64,000 nucleotides of DNA from Adhaeribacter aerolatus (GTDB lineage: Bacteria; Bacteroidota; Bacteroidia; Cytophagales; Hymenobacteraceae): assembly GCF_007991635.1 (NCBI RefSeq), contig NZ_BJYS01000024.1, positions 24,880 through 88,879 of the forward strand. Direction: 5' to 3'. The notes beneath the pieces were generated by a model. It was not told the DNA's origin and did no database searches. It saw only the letters and a program-made list of their open reading frames with translations. A program made the translations under genes and the position numbers. Positions 17,506 through 26,363 of this stretch are shown here, piece by piece. Numbering within the stretch: the first letter of the stretch is position 1; every line of letters starts with the position of its first letter.

Positions 17506-18750
17506 ATGTTAAAGCATATAAAAATAATAACCGCTTCCCTCCTGCTGGTATTTACGATGAGCGTCAGCGCCTGCCAGAATGGCTCCAAGCCCGCCCCAGC
17601 GGAAACCGAAGAAGCGCATACCGAAAGCGAAGCAGCAATCGGTCTGACCCAAGCCCAAATGGATGCCGTTGGCATTCAATTGGGCGCAATCGAAAACCGA
17701 CCGTTGAAAAGCGGGATCCAAGCCAATGGCATGCTCGATCTGCCGCCGCAGAATAAAGCCACTATTTCCAGCTTAACGGAAGGCATCGTCCGGCAGATTT
17801 TTGTGACGCAGGGACAGTTTGTGAAGAAAGGTCAAAAACTGGTAAGCCTGGAGCATCCCAGTATTATTCAATTGCAGGAAGAGTACTTAAAAGCCCGCAG
17901 CGCCCTCAACTACGCGCAGCTAGATTATCAGCGGCAGAAGGAACTGTTGCAGGAAAATGTCATTGCGGCCAAAAAGTATCAGTTAGCGGAGGCCGAATAC
18001 CGGGCCCGGCAAGCAGAACTCGCTTCTTTGGGCAGCCGGTTAAGCCAGCTTGGTATCTCGCCCAACCAAGTAAAAGTAGGTTCGCTGGTGCGGGCTGTTT
18101 CGGTGGTATCGCCCATGCACGGGTACGTGCACCAGATTGAAGTAAATACCGGTGCCTTGGTGGAACCAGCGCGGGAACTATTTCAGGTGGTTGATAACCA
18201 CCATATTCATATTGACCTGCAGGTGTTTGAAAAAGATATTGCCCAGGTGAAGATAGGTCAGAAAGTCTTATTTGCGTTGACTTCTAACCCGGCCCAGGAA
18301 TACGAAGCCACCATTTTTGCGGTGGGCAAAGCTTTCAGAAATGATACCAAATCGGTGGAAGTTCATGCCGAAATCAAGGACAATGAGGTTGCCACGCTGC
18401 TTCCCGGCATGTTTGTTACCGGCCGCATCTTGACTTCGGAGGCGGCGGTGGCGGCCCTGCCCGACGAAGCCATTATAACAGAAGGTGATTTAAAGTTTGT
18501 CTTTGCCGCCAAACGGGCCGCTGCTTCGGCCAAACCCCATGATAAGCCGGAGGCCGGCGAAGAGGAACACGAAGAAGAACTAACCCCGGATTGGACTTTC
18601 CAGAAAATCGGGGTACAAACCGGGGTTTCCGATGCGGGATTTACCGAGGTAAAATTATTGGAGCCGCTGCCGGCTGACACGCAACTGGTGACGAAAGGGG
18701 CCTATTATGTAGCTGCCCAAGCCAATAAAGGCGAAGGCGGGCATCACTAA
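17506..18750 (+). CDS. czcB: periplasmic adaptor subunit of the heavy-metal RND pump (CzcB/CusB family)
   Basis: A 414-residue lipoprotein-like adaptor: the signal segment ends in MSVSAC. A lipoyl/barrel-sandwich part is split by an alpha hairpin (EEYLKARSALNYAQLDYQRQ), followed by beta-barrel and membrane-proximal domains. Near the C-terminus a charged insert rich in Glu and His (EAGEEEHEEEL) may bind metal. Its start lies two bases after the czcA stop, so the two are translated together. The protein should bridge the pump to its outer-membrane part. Metal specificity (Co, Zn, Cd, Cu or Ag) is not readable. Confidence 0.93.
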   Translation: MLKHIKIITASLLLVFTMSVSACQNGSKPAPAETEEAHTESEAAIGLTQAQMDAVGIQLGAIENRPLKSGIQANGMLDLPPQNKATISSLTEGIVRQIFVTQGQFVKKGQKLVSLEHPSIIQLQEEYLKARSALNYAQLDYQRQKELLQENVIAAKKYQLAEAEYRARQAELASLGSRLSQLGISPNQVKVGSLVRAVSVVSPMHGYVHQIEVNTGALVEPARELFQVVDNHHIHIDLQVFEKDIAQVKIGQKVLFALTSNPAQEYEATIFAVGKAFRNDTKSVEVHAEIKDNEVATLLPGMFVTGRILTSEAAVAALPDEAIITEGDLKFVFAAKRAAASAKPHDKPEAGEEEHEEELTPDWTFQKIGVQTGVSDAGFTEVKLLEPLPADTQLVTKGAYYVAAQANKGEGGHH

Positions 18751-18847
18751 TAGTAAGTAGTTGGCTCCTGGCTTAAGGTTAACCTCTATAGATATGGATC
18801 CGCTTACCTCATCGGTGCTTTCCTATAGGTGGAATCAGGGCAATCAA

Positions 18848-18878
18848 TTTACCGGCCAAGGATGCCTTGGCCGGTAAA
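18848..18878. terminator. perfect 14-bp hairpin after czcB
   Basis: TTTACCGGCCAAGG (18848-18861) and CCTTGGCCGGTAAA (18865-18878) pair exactly around a three-base loop, 97 bases after the czcB stop. No T tract follows on the plus strand. It could be a terminator, an mRNA-stabilising stem, or a processing site between the czc genes and the downstream metal genes. Confidence 0.55.
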
Positions 18879-18956
18879 CCAAGGTCTGGAAATGTAAGAT
18901 ATTAGAATAATTTTAAGAGAAAGAAGGATTAAAGTAAATCACCCCAAAAGCGCAAA

Positions 18957-19577
18957 ATGGGCCACTTAATAATCGGAAGTTTGCTATTAAGTTTGATTCA
19001 TGCGGTTATCCCCAACCATTGGTTGCCCATTTTGGTGATTTCCCGGGCCGAAAACTGGAGCCGCCGGGAGTTATTAGGCATCACAGCGCTCACTGCTTTT
19101 TTCCATGTGCTCAGTACGATTATCATCGGGGTTAGCCTTGGGGTAATAGGCTATAAGTTATCTGAAAGTCACCAATTCTTTACGACGATACTGGCGCCGG
19201 TTATTCTTATTTTGATGGGCTGCGTGTATGTAGTACTGGACCTGAAGCAGGTAGAACATCAGACCTTTCCGGGGCTGAAGCAGTTAAAACAAAAATCTAA
19301 ACCGGCTATCATTTTCACCTTATGCCTGGCCATGTTGTTCTCTCCCTGTTTGGAAATTGACACTTACTTCATAACGGCTGGCGCGCACGGATGGCAGGGC
19401 ATCGCTGCCGTGGCCATGGTTTATTTCACCGTTACCATTTCCGGCCTGGTGCTGTTAGTCGCGCTGGCCTATAAAGGGATGGCGCAATTTAATTTTAGCT
19501 TTTTGGAGCAGCATCATAAGAAAATTACTGGCTTGGTCCTCATCCTTCTGGGCCTTTTTACTTTTTACCAGCATTAG
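18957..19577 (+). CDS. polytopic membrane protein, NicO/RcnA- or DsbD-superfamily-like
   Basis: The 206 residues contain six likely membrane helices. A histidine pair near the start of helix 1 (SLIHAVIPNHWLP) is followed by a conserved HVLSTIIIG in helix 3 and a SPCLEIDTYF motif in helix 5. Such His- and Cys-containing helices occur in nickel/cobalt exporters of the RcnA/NicO type and in the related LysE/DsbD superfamily. It sits between the czc operon and a zinc/cadmium ATPase, so metal transport is likely. The exact family is uncertain. The gene ends 22 bases before the ATPase gene. Confidence 0.6.
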   Translation: MGHLIIGSLLLSLIHAVIPNHWLPILVISRAENWSRRELLGITALTAFFHVLSTIIIGVSLGVIGYKLSESHQFFTTILAPVILILMGCVYVVLDLKQVEHQTFPGLKQLKQKSKPAIIFTLCLAMLFSPCLEIDTYFITAGAHGWQGIAAVAMVYFTVTISGLVLLVALAYKGMAQFNFSFLEQHHKKITGLVLILLGLFTFYQH

Positions 19578-19599
19578 ATAAGTTTTTAAACCAAATACT

Positions 19600-21636
19600 A
19601 TGAACCGAGAAACCGATAAAAATGAACAAGTGCCGAAGGCGATGGAGATTACTTCTCCCCGCACGGCCGAACAACCAGGCCCGCAAATTCCCAAAACCGG
19701 CACGCAGTACGAAGCCGGGCATGGTCCCAATGATGGTCATGATCATGGCGATGATGACCACGACCACGACGAGACTGCTTCCTATGTCCCTACTATCATT
19801 AGCCTGGTACTTTTATTAGGCGGGATTCTCCTGGATTACCTTGATGTACCTTGGTTTACAACGTATGTGCGCCTGGCCGTATATGGCATTGCTTACCTGT
19901 TGGTCGGCGGTAAAGTCGTGTGGCACGCCTTGCGCAATATTACCAAAGGCAACGTATTCAACGAGTTCTTTCTCATGAGTATGGCTACCATCGGGGCCTT
20001 TTACATCGGGGAATATGCCGAAGGGGTAGCCGTAATGTTGTTTTACGTCATTGGCGAACACTTCCAGGAAGCGGCAGTCGCCCGGTCCCGCAAATCCATC
20101 AAGGATTTAATAGATAATCGCCCGGAAATTGTTACGGTGCTTCGAAATGGGCAGGCCACGGAGGTGAAACCCCAGCAGGTGAGCATTGGGGATACCATCC
20201 AGATAAAAGCCGGGGAAAAAGTGGCTTTGGACGGCGAGATTTTGAGCGAACAATCCTCTTTTAACACGGCCGCCCTCACCGGAGAATCCAAACCGGATAC
20301 CAAAAGCAAAGGAGAAAAAGTGCTTGCCGGAATGATTAACCTGGATAAGGTTATCGATATTAAAGTAACATCGGCTTACGAAGATAGTGCCTTATCCAAA
20401 ATACTAAAATTGGTAGAGGACGCCGGTAGCCGCAAAGCCAAAACCCAGCAATTTATTACCCGTTTTGCGAAAATATACACGCCCATTGTTGTTTTTGCCG
20501 CCCTGGGCTTGGCCTTGTTGCCTTATTTCTTTGTAGCAGATTATGTTTTTAACGATTGGCTTTACCGGGCCCTTATATTCCTCGTAATTTCCTGTCCCTG
20601 CGCCCTGGTCATTTCGGTTCCGCTCGGTTACTTTGGGGGCATTGGTGCCGCCTCCCGGAATGGCATTTTATTTAAAGGTTCCAATTTTCTGGATTTGATT
20701 ACGACCGTTGATACCATCGTGATGGATAAGACCGGTACCCTGACGGAAGGCGTTTTCAAAGTACAAGAAATTAAGACCTATGGCCTGCCGGAAACGGAAC
20801 TGGTGGCGCTGACCGCCGCGCTGGAAAGTAAATCTTCGCACCCGGTCGCCCAGGCGGTGGTACAACACGCGGGAGACAGCTATAAGCATTTGACCGTTTC
20901 GGAAGTAGAAGAAATATCTGGCCATGGCCTGAAAGGCACGGTAGACGGTAAATCAGTCATGGCCGGCAACGGCAAGATGATGCACAAATTTCACATCAGC
21001 TATGACCCGGAAATTGATGCTATTGTGGATACTATTGTGATGGTAGCCATTGAAAATCAATTTGCCGGGTACATCACCATTGCCGATAAAATTAAAGACG
21101 ATGCGCCCGAAACCGTCCGGCAATTACATGCTTTAGGAATTACTAACATTACGATGCTCTCTGGTGATAAAGATTCCATCGTGCAGCAAGTAGCCGCTAG
21201 CTTAAAGATTGACAAGGCCTACGGCGGCTTATTGCCCCAGGATAAAGTGAGCAAAGTAGAGGAATTAAAACAACAGGGCCGAACGGTAGCCTTTGTGGGC
21301 GATGGCATTAACGATGCGCCGGTAATTACCCTGGCGGATGTCGGGCTGGCCATGGGTGCCATGGGCTCCGATGCCGCTATTGAAACCGCTGATGTCGTGA
21401 TTCAGAACGACCAGCCCTCTAAAATAGCAACGGCCATTCATATCGGGAAAGCGACCAAGCAGATTGTCTGGCAGAATATTGGGCTGGCTTTTGGCGTCAA
21501 GCTCCTGGTGATGGCCTTCGGCGCTTTTGGGGTTGCCACGATGTGGGAAGCCGTGTTTGCCGATGTGGGGGTAGCATTCCTGGCAATTTTAAATGCCATC
21601 CGCATTCAGCGCATGAATTTCGGCAAGAAAGATTAA
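19600..21636 (+). CDS. zntA: Zn/Cd/Pb-translocating P1B-type ATPase
   Basis: This 678-residue pump has a His/Asp-rich N-terminus (GHDHGDDDHDHDE, about 46-58) in place of the usual HMA ferredoxin-like domain. Helices and an actuator domain with TGES follow, then the transport motif CPC (332-334) and the phosphorylation site DKTGT (Asp376). The SSHPVA nucleotide motif, GDGINDAP, and a last helix with ADVGVAFLAILNAIR complete it. A Lys in the seventh helix and Asp in the eighth are typical of the zinc/cadmium/lead group (P1B-2). It exports divalent metals from the cytoplasm. It lies 22 bases after a membrane-protein gene and 21 before lpdA. Confidence 0.95.
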   Translation: MNRETDKNEQVPKAMEITSPRTAEQPGPQIPKTGTQYEAGHGPNDGHDHGDDDHDHDETASYVPTIISLVLLLGGILLDYLDVPWFTTYVRLAVYGIAYLLVGGKVVWHALRNITKGNVFNEFFLMSMATIGAFYIGEYAEGVAVMLFYVIGEHFQEAAVARSRKSIKDLIDNRPEIVTVLRNGQATEVKPQQVSIGDTIQIKAGEKVALDGEILSEQSSFNTAALTGESKPDTKSKGEKVLAGMINLDKVIDIKVTSAYEDSALSKILKLVEDAGSRKAKTQQFITRFAKIYTPIVVFAALGLALLPYFFVADYVFNDWLYRALIFLVISCPCALVISVPLGYFGGIGAASRNGILFKGSNFLDLITTVDTIVMDKTGTLTEGVFKVQEIKTYGLPETELVALTAALESKSSHPVAQAVVQHAGDSYKHLTVSEVEEISGHGLKGTVDGKSVMAGNGKMMHKFHISYDPEIDAIVDTIVMVAIENQFAGYITIADKIKDDAPETVRQLHALGITNITMLSGDKDSIVQQVAASLKIDKAYGGLLPQDKVSKVEELKQQGRTVAFVGDGINDAPVITLADVGLAMGAMGSDAAIETADVVIQNDQPSKIATAIHIGKATKQIVWQNIGLAFGVKLLVMAFGAFGVATMWEAVFADVGVAFLAILNAIRIQRMNFGKKD

Positions 21637-21657
21637 CCCATTTTAAAAGGAAACCTT

Positions 21658-23052
21658 ATGTACGATGTAACCATTATTGGGTCCGGTCCCGGCGGCTACG
21701 TGGCAGCTATTCGCTGCGCCCAGTTAGGATTAAAAACCGCTCTGATTGAAAAGTATAATACTTTAGGCGGCACCTGCCTCAATGTAGGATGTATTCCTTC
21801 CAAAGCCGTCTTAGACAGTTCCGAGCACTTCTACAATGCGCAACATAAATTTAAAATCCATGGCATCCGGCTGGAAAACCTGCAACTGGATTTTCCCCAA
21901 ATGCTCGCCCATAAAGCGGATGTGGTTCAAAAAACCGTAGCCGGGGTGGACTATTTAATGAAAAAGAACAAGGTAGAAGTATTGCACGGCACCGCAACCT
22001 TGCTGACACCCCAAACGGTGAGCATTCAGGGAGCGGCAGAGACGCCCACTACCGTTGAAACCAAGTACATCATTCTGGCTACCGGTTCCAAGCCCAGCTC
22101 TTTGCCTGGTATAACCATCGATAAAAAAAGAATTATTTCCTCCACGGAAGCACTAACCTTGCCGGAAATTCCCCGGCACCTGCTGGTCATCGGCGGCGGG
22201 GTCATCGGCCTGGAAATTGGGTCGGTGTATGCCCGTATTGGTTCCAAGGTCAGTGTACTGGAATATACCGATATCCTTATTCCCAGCATGGACCGGACCA
22301 TGGGCAAGGAACTGCAAAAGTCTTTGCGAAAGCTCGGCATGGAATTTTACCTCAGCCACAAGGTAACGGGCGCGCAAAGCACGGAAACCGGGGTAACCGT
22401 CACAGCGGAAGATACCGCGGGTAATACCCTGACCCTGGAAGGTGATTATTGCTTAATGGCGGTGGGCCGCAAACCCTATACCGATGGCTTGGGGTTGGAA
22501 AACGTTGGCATCAAAACCGACAAAGGGGGCCGCATCGAGGTAAATGAAAATTTGGAAACGAATGTGCCGGGTATTTATGCCATTGGTGATGTGGTAAAAG
22601 GGGTGATGCTCGCGCATAAAGCTTCCGAAGAAGGTGTATTTGTGGCTGAACGCCTGGCCGGCCAAAAGCCGCACCTGAATTACCTGCTCATTCCGGGCAT
22701 TGTATATACCTGGCCGGAAGTCGCCAGTGTGGGCTATACCGAAGAGCAGCTAAAAGCAGACGGTAAAGCGTATAAAAGCGGCTTTTTCCCGTTCCGGGCC
22801 AATGCCCGTGCCCGGATGAATGAAGATTTGGATGGGCTGATAAAAGTATTAGCCGATGCTAAAACCGATGAAATTCTCGGCATTCACATGATTGGCCCCC
22901 GGGTCAGTGATATCATTGGGGAAGCAGTCGCTGCTATGAGCTACCGGGCTTCGGCCGAGGATATAGCCCGGATGTCCCACGGGCACCCCACCTTTTACGA
23001 ATCTTTGAAAGAAGCGTGTCTGGCGATAGCCAACCAGGCCATTCATAATTAA
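21658..23052 (+). CDS. lpdA: dihydrolipoyl dehydrogenase (E3)
   Basis: A full-length 464-residue flavoprotein disulfide reductase. It shows GSGPGGYVAAIRCAQLG for FAD and the redox pair GGTCLNVGCIPSK. A second nucleotide motif, IGGGVIGLEIGSV, is for NAD, and GIYAIGDV is the FAD ribityl motif. The C-terminal catalytic His-Glu region reads SHGHPTFYESLKEA. The CLNVGC spacing and absence of a Cys-Cys tail separate it from mercuric reductase. It follows the ATPase gene by 21 bases and precedes osmC by 23. Since lipoamide systems can reduce OsmC/Ohr peroxidases, this pair may form a peroxide-defence unit. Confidence 0.93.
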   Translation: MYDVTIIGSGPGGYVAAIRCAQLGLKTALIEKYNTLGGTCLNVGCIPSKAVLDSSEHFYNAQHKFKIHGIRLENLQLDFPQMLAHKADVVQKTVAGVDYLMKKNKVEVLHGTATLLTPQTVSIQGAAETPTTVETKYIILATGSKPSSLPGITIDKKRIISSTEALTLPEIPRHLLVIGGGVIGLEIGSVYARIGSKVSVLEYTDILIPSMDRTMGKELQKSLRKLGMEFYLSHKVTGAQSTETGVTVTAEDTAGNTLTLEGDYCLMAVGRKPYTDGLGLENVGIKTDKGGRIEVNENLETNVPGIYAIGDVVKGVMLAHKASEEGVFVAERLAGQKPHLNYLLIPGIVYTWPEVASVGYTEEQLKADGKAYKSGFFPFRANARARMNEDLDGLIKVLADAKTDEILGIHMIGPRVSDIIGEAVAAMSYRASAEDIARMSHGHPTFYESLKEACLAIANQAIHN

Positions 23053-23075
23053 TTGTTTCCTTAAAAGCAACCAAG

Positions 23076-23528
23076 ATGAGCGAATACAAAGTAAACTTAT
23101 TATGGTCGGGTGATACGACCAGCTTTACGTATAAAACCTACAGCCGCACCCATACCTGGACCTTTGGCGGGGGCAGCACCATTGAAGCTTCGGCTGCCCC
23201 GGAGTACCTGGGCAAAGCCGAATTAGTCAATCCGGAAGAAGCCTTTGCCGCTTCCCTGGCCAGCTGCCACCTGCTTACTTTTCTGGCCCTGGCTGCTTTT
23301 CAGAAATTTACCGTGGAACGCTATGAAGACGAGGCCGTTGCTTCGGTGGGTAAGAATGCCCATGGGAAAATGGCAGTTTTACAAGTTACTTTAAACCCCA
23401 AGGTAACTTTTAGCGGAGAGAATCTGCCCACTGCTGACCAATTAAACGCCCTACATCATAGAGCTCATAACGACTGCTTTATTTCCAATTCGGTTTTAAC
23501 AGCGGTTATCATAAAGCCGGTAGTATAA
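23076..23528 (+). CDS. OsmC/Ohr-family thiol peroxidase
   Basis: A 150-residue protein with the two redox cysteines of the OsmC fold: Cys64 in SLASCHLL and Cys134 in AHNDCFISNS. It should reduce organic or lipid hydroperoxides in the cytoplasm. The gene directly follows lpdA, in line with the known dependence of Ohr-type enzymes on dihydrolipoamide. The order ATPase, lpdA, osmC with short gaps suggests one transcript induced under metal stress. Which OsmC subfamily it belongs to (OsmC, Ohr or a third group) is not certain. Confidence 0.9.
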   Translation: MSEYKVNLLWSGDTTSFTYKTYSRTHTWTFGGGSTIEASAAPEYLGKAELVNPEEAFAASLASCHLLTFLALAAFQKFTVERYEDEAVASVGKNAHGKMAVLQVTLNPKVTFSGENLPTADQLNALHHRAHNDCFISNSVLTAVIIKPVV

Positions 23529-23631
23529 TTGAAAGAAGGCTTAATCTTATAACTATGGAATGAGCCGATGAACTGTCGGAGCAGTCAGCTGCTGGAAAAT
23601 TCAGGGAAGTTATTCCATTAAAAGTATAGAA

Positions 23632-24240
23632 ATGCAGGAAAAAGAAGAAAAAGAACCGCAACTCGATCCGGGCAACAAAAAAGAGCGGCGGACGCTGATA
23701 CAAGTATTGTTGATTAATCTTTCCCAAGTAGCCCTTGCGGGCATTGTAGGTTTTCTTATCAATTCCTCCGGCTTGTTAGGTACTGCTTTGGATAGCGCAG
23801 GAGATATGGCTATTTACCTGGTAAGCTTATATGCTGTCGGAAAAAGTGTCCAGGCCAAAGTGCGGGCAGCCACTTTTTCAGGAGTTTTTTTAATCGGCGT
23901 AGGTATTCTTCTTTTAATTGATGTGATAAGAAAATTTATGGAAGGTTCTGAACCAGTGGGTTGGGCAATGATTATTGTTGCCATTGTTAATACAGCCAGT
24001 AATTACTGGATTGTTCAATTGCTGAAGTCTGAAAAACAAGCCGGTGTACATATAAAAGCATCCATAATTTTTACCGATAATGATATGTGGATAAATCTTG
24101 GAATTATTGTATCTGGTTTAGGGGTGATGCTTTTAGAGTCCTCTATTCCGGACCTGGTGGTGGGTATTATTGTCGTATGCATCAGCATCTGGGGCGGAAT
24201 AAAAATATTAAAAGATGCCAGGGCAGAGAAAAACAAGTAA
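23632..24240 (+). CDS. short CDF-like cation transporter, membrane domain only
   Basis: The 202-residue protein shows five to six helices resembling the membrane half of cation diffusion facilitators (SSGLLGTALDSAGDMAIYLVS and later SIIFTDNDMWINLG). The C-terminal cytoplasmic metal-sensing domain is missing: the protein stops soon after the last helix. The helix-2 and helix-5 HxxxD metal sites are replaced by Asp-containing variants. It may move another ion or need a partner. It follows osmC by about 100 bases. Confidence 0.65.
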   Translation: MQEKEEKEPQLDPGNKKERRTLIQVLLINLSQVALAGIVGFLINSSGLLGTALDSAGDMAIYLVSLYAVGKSVQAKVRAATFSGVFLIGVGILLLIDVIRKFMEGSEPVGWAMIIVAIVNTASNYWIVQLLKSEKQAGVHIKASIIFTDNDMWINLGIIVSGLGVMLLESSIPDLVVGIIVVCISIWGGIKILKDARAEKNK

Positions 24241-24317
24241 CCTTAATCAATAAATCTTCATCATGGAAAAAGATGTTGTTATAATACTCACCTTTTTTTC
24301 CACTGTCAAAAATAAAT

Positions 24318-24644
24318 ATGATGCGTTTTGTTCAATTAAATAATTTTAATAACAGTTTTCGGGTGGAAAACAATCATAACCATACCGCCCTGATTCTTAG
24401 CAAGCTGGTTTTTATCCTACCGCCGGGGGGAATAGTTCCCCCCTCCTTGAGTCTGCAAGTAGTAGATGAAAATGAGTTGCCCCTTTTCAACGAACTGGTA
24501 GCTCCTTTAGCCAAAAAAGAAAACCATGAAACAGTCGCTTACCTCCACCAGGAGTTCAGTATTTGGGAACATCTACAGGTTAGTTTAATAACAAACGCGT
24601 CCGATATAAAATTTGAGGTAGAACTTTATTTCACGCTCCAATAG
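24318..24644 (+). CDS. hypothetical protein
   Basis: Not recognised. The 108 residues have no signal or membrane segment. They contain a hydrophobic core region (ALILSKLVFILPPGGIVPPS) and alternating strands near the end (LQVSLITN, FEVELYF), which suggests a small beta-rich domain. It lies between the short CDF gene and gmhA in the same direction. Confidence 0.5.
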   Translation: MMRFVQLNNFNNSFRVENNHNHTALILSKLVFILPPGGIVPPSLSLQVVDENELPLFNELVAPLAKKENHETVAYLHQEFSIWEHLQVSLITNASDIKFEVELYFTLQ

Positions 24645-24691
24645 TTGGGAGAAGCAAATAAAGGCGGCTATTATTTTTTTAAAACTTAAAT

Positions 24692-25291
24692 ATGGACCAT
24701 TCTTTCAGTTCCTTAATAAAACAGCAGTTCCAAGAAGCCCAGACCGTATTAACAACGTTTCTGACCGAAGAAAAAAATACAGAAGCCATCGCGCAGGCAG
24801 CCTTGTTAATGAGTAAGGCCCTGCGGCAGGGGGATAAAGTTATATCCTGCGGCAATGGCGGCTCCCACTGTGATGCCATGCATTTTGCCGAAGAACTCAC
24901 GGGCCGCTTTCGGAAGGACCGGCCGGCATTGGCTGCTATTGCTATTTCGGATACCAGCCATATTACCTGCACCGGAAATGATTATGGCTTTTCTTTTATC
25001 TTCTCCCGCTTTGTGGAAGGGTTAGGCCGGCCGGGAGATATACTTCTAGCCATTAGCACCAGCGGCAATTCAGAAAATATCCTACAGGCAGCCCGCGCGG
25101 CACGGGAACGGGAAATGAAAGTAGTAGCGCTAACGGGGAATGGTGGTGGCCAGTTAGCGGCTTTAGCCGATGTGGAAATTCGGGTATCGCACGTTGGCCA
25201 CGCCGACCGTATCCAGGAAGTTCATATTAAAATTATTCATATCCTGGTATTGCTCATTGAGCAGCAGGTGCTGATTCCACCACTTATATGA
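24692..25291 (+). CDS. gmhA: phosphoheptose isomerase (SIS domain)
   Basis: The 199-residue protein closely follows GmhA along its whole length, with [31 protein letters not shown], the phosphate-binding STSGNS and the C-terminal [10 protein letters not shown] containing the catalytic Glu and His. GmhA converts sedoheptulose 7-phosphate to heptose 7-phosphate, the first step of ADP-heptose synthesis for lipopolysaccharide. The later pathway genes (hldE, gmhB, hldD) are not in the window. A plasmid copy next to metal genes is unusual and may serve surface glycans. Confidence 0.93.
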   Translation: MDHSFSSLIKQQFQEAQTVLTTFLTEEKNTEAIAQAALLMSKALRQGDKVISCGNGGSHCDAMHFAEELTGRFRKDRPALAAIAISDTSHITCTGNDYGFSFIFSRFVEGLGRPGDILLAISTSGNSENILQAARAAREREMKVVALTGNGGGQLAALADVEIRVSHVGHADRIQEVHIKIIHILVLLIEQQVLIPPLI

Positions 25292-25441
25292 AGCATGTGT
25301 GCGGCGGTTGTTACTGGTCCAACCAATGTAACCACTATTAAAAAGGTATTATTGCTAACGGTTTAATTTCTATTAACTCCCTTTCTTTACGCAAAAGCTC
25401 AAAAAGAAATTAGTTTCGATAAAGAACCAGCAGAAGTTTAG

Positions 25442-26332
25442 TTACAAGTGAACCTCCTGTTCTTCATAACCTTCATTTTCTACCTGAATAGTGGTATGTT
25501 TTATTTTAAAGGGTTCTTTTACCTGGTCATTGATAGCTTTTAAAACCTGATTAGGAGTTGTTTGCTCTTCAATAACCACGTGGGCACTCATCGCATTAAT
25601 GCCGGAGGTTAAAGTCCACACGTGTAAATCGTGAACCTGTGTTACGCCGGGAATTTTCTGTAGCGTTTCCCGCACCACTGCCAGATTAACATCAGCGGGC
25701 GTTCCTTCCAGCAAAATATCAACGGCTTCTTTCAATAATATCCAGGTGCGGGGTAAAATAAATAAGCCAATACCCGCTGATAAAATAGGGTCAGCATAAT
25801 ACCACCCCGTGGTCCACATAATAATACCTGCTGCAATTACCCCGATTGAGGTCAGCATATCGGATAAAACTTCAAAGTAAGCCCCTTTCATGTTCAGGCT
25901 ATCTTTGGAACCTTTCCGCAGAATATACATGCCGACCAAGTTCACGACTAAGCCTACTCCGGCAATAACCAGCATGAATTTACTTTCTACTTCCGGCGGG
26001 TTAAGGAAACGCAAGTAAGCCTCGTATAAAATGTATAAGGATATTCCAATCAGAACAACGGCATTCGCCAGTGCCGCTAGGATTTCAGCCCGGTAGTAAC
26101 CGTACGTTTTTTCCGGCGTCGCTTTTTTCTCAGCCAGGTTTATGGCAATCAAAGCAAACGCCAATCCCCCTACATCCGTCAGCATGTGCCCGGCATCGGC
26201 CAATAAAGCCAGACTCTTGGTCCAGATTCCGCCAACTACTTCGGCTAATAAATATAGTAAAGTAAATCCCAGTACAAGTTTCAGGCGCTTTTTATTCTGA
26301 CTGCTGGGCGAAATAGCGTGTCCTTGTGACAT
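25442..26332 (-). CDS. czcD: cation diffusion facilitator, CzcD/ZitB type
   Basis: A 296-residue Zn/Cd/Co antiporter of usual length. It has six helices, with the metal site HMLTD in helix 2 (LLADAGHMLTDVGGLAFAL) and VLSDML in helix 5. A basic/His N-terminus precedes them, and a cytoplasmic C-terminal domain ends in VHDLHVWTLTSG and HTTIQVE. The first helix-5 ligand position appears to be Glu rather than His. It exports divalent cations against protons. It is a single minus-strand gene, convergent with the gmhA side. Confidence 0.92.
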   Translation of the reverse strand: MSQGHAISPSSQNKKRLKLVLGFTLLYLLAEVVGGIWTKSLALLADAGHMLTDVGGLAFALIAINLAEKKATPEKTYGYYRAEILAALANAVVLIGISLYILYEAYLRFLNPPEVESKFMLVIAGVGLVVNLVGMYILRKGSKDSLNMKGAYFEVLSDMLTSIGVIAAGIIMWTTGWYYADPILSAGIGLFILPRTWILLKEAVDILLEGTPADVNLAVVRETLQKIPGVTQVHDLHVWTLTSGINAMSAHVVIEEQTTPNQVLKAINDQVKEPFKIKHTTIQVENEGYEEQEVHL

Positions 26333-26363
26333 ATCCGGATATATTTATGGTATAACTTATTAT

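Noticed and set aside
21658..23052. Possible mercuric reductase (merA), since a MerT-type gene is in the window
   Set aside because: The CLNVGC active site, the HPTFYESLKEA end and the absence of a C-terminal Cys pair fit dihydrolipoyl dehydrogenase, and the gene is 21 kb from the MerT gene.
25336..25441. Open stretch reading KKVLLLTV, a stop, then FLLTPFLYAKAQKEISF on the plus strand after gmhA
   Set aside because: It looks like the signal-peptide start of a lost secreted protein but has no ATG and an internal stop, and it ends exactly at the czcD stop; too short to list as a gene.
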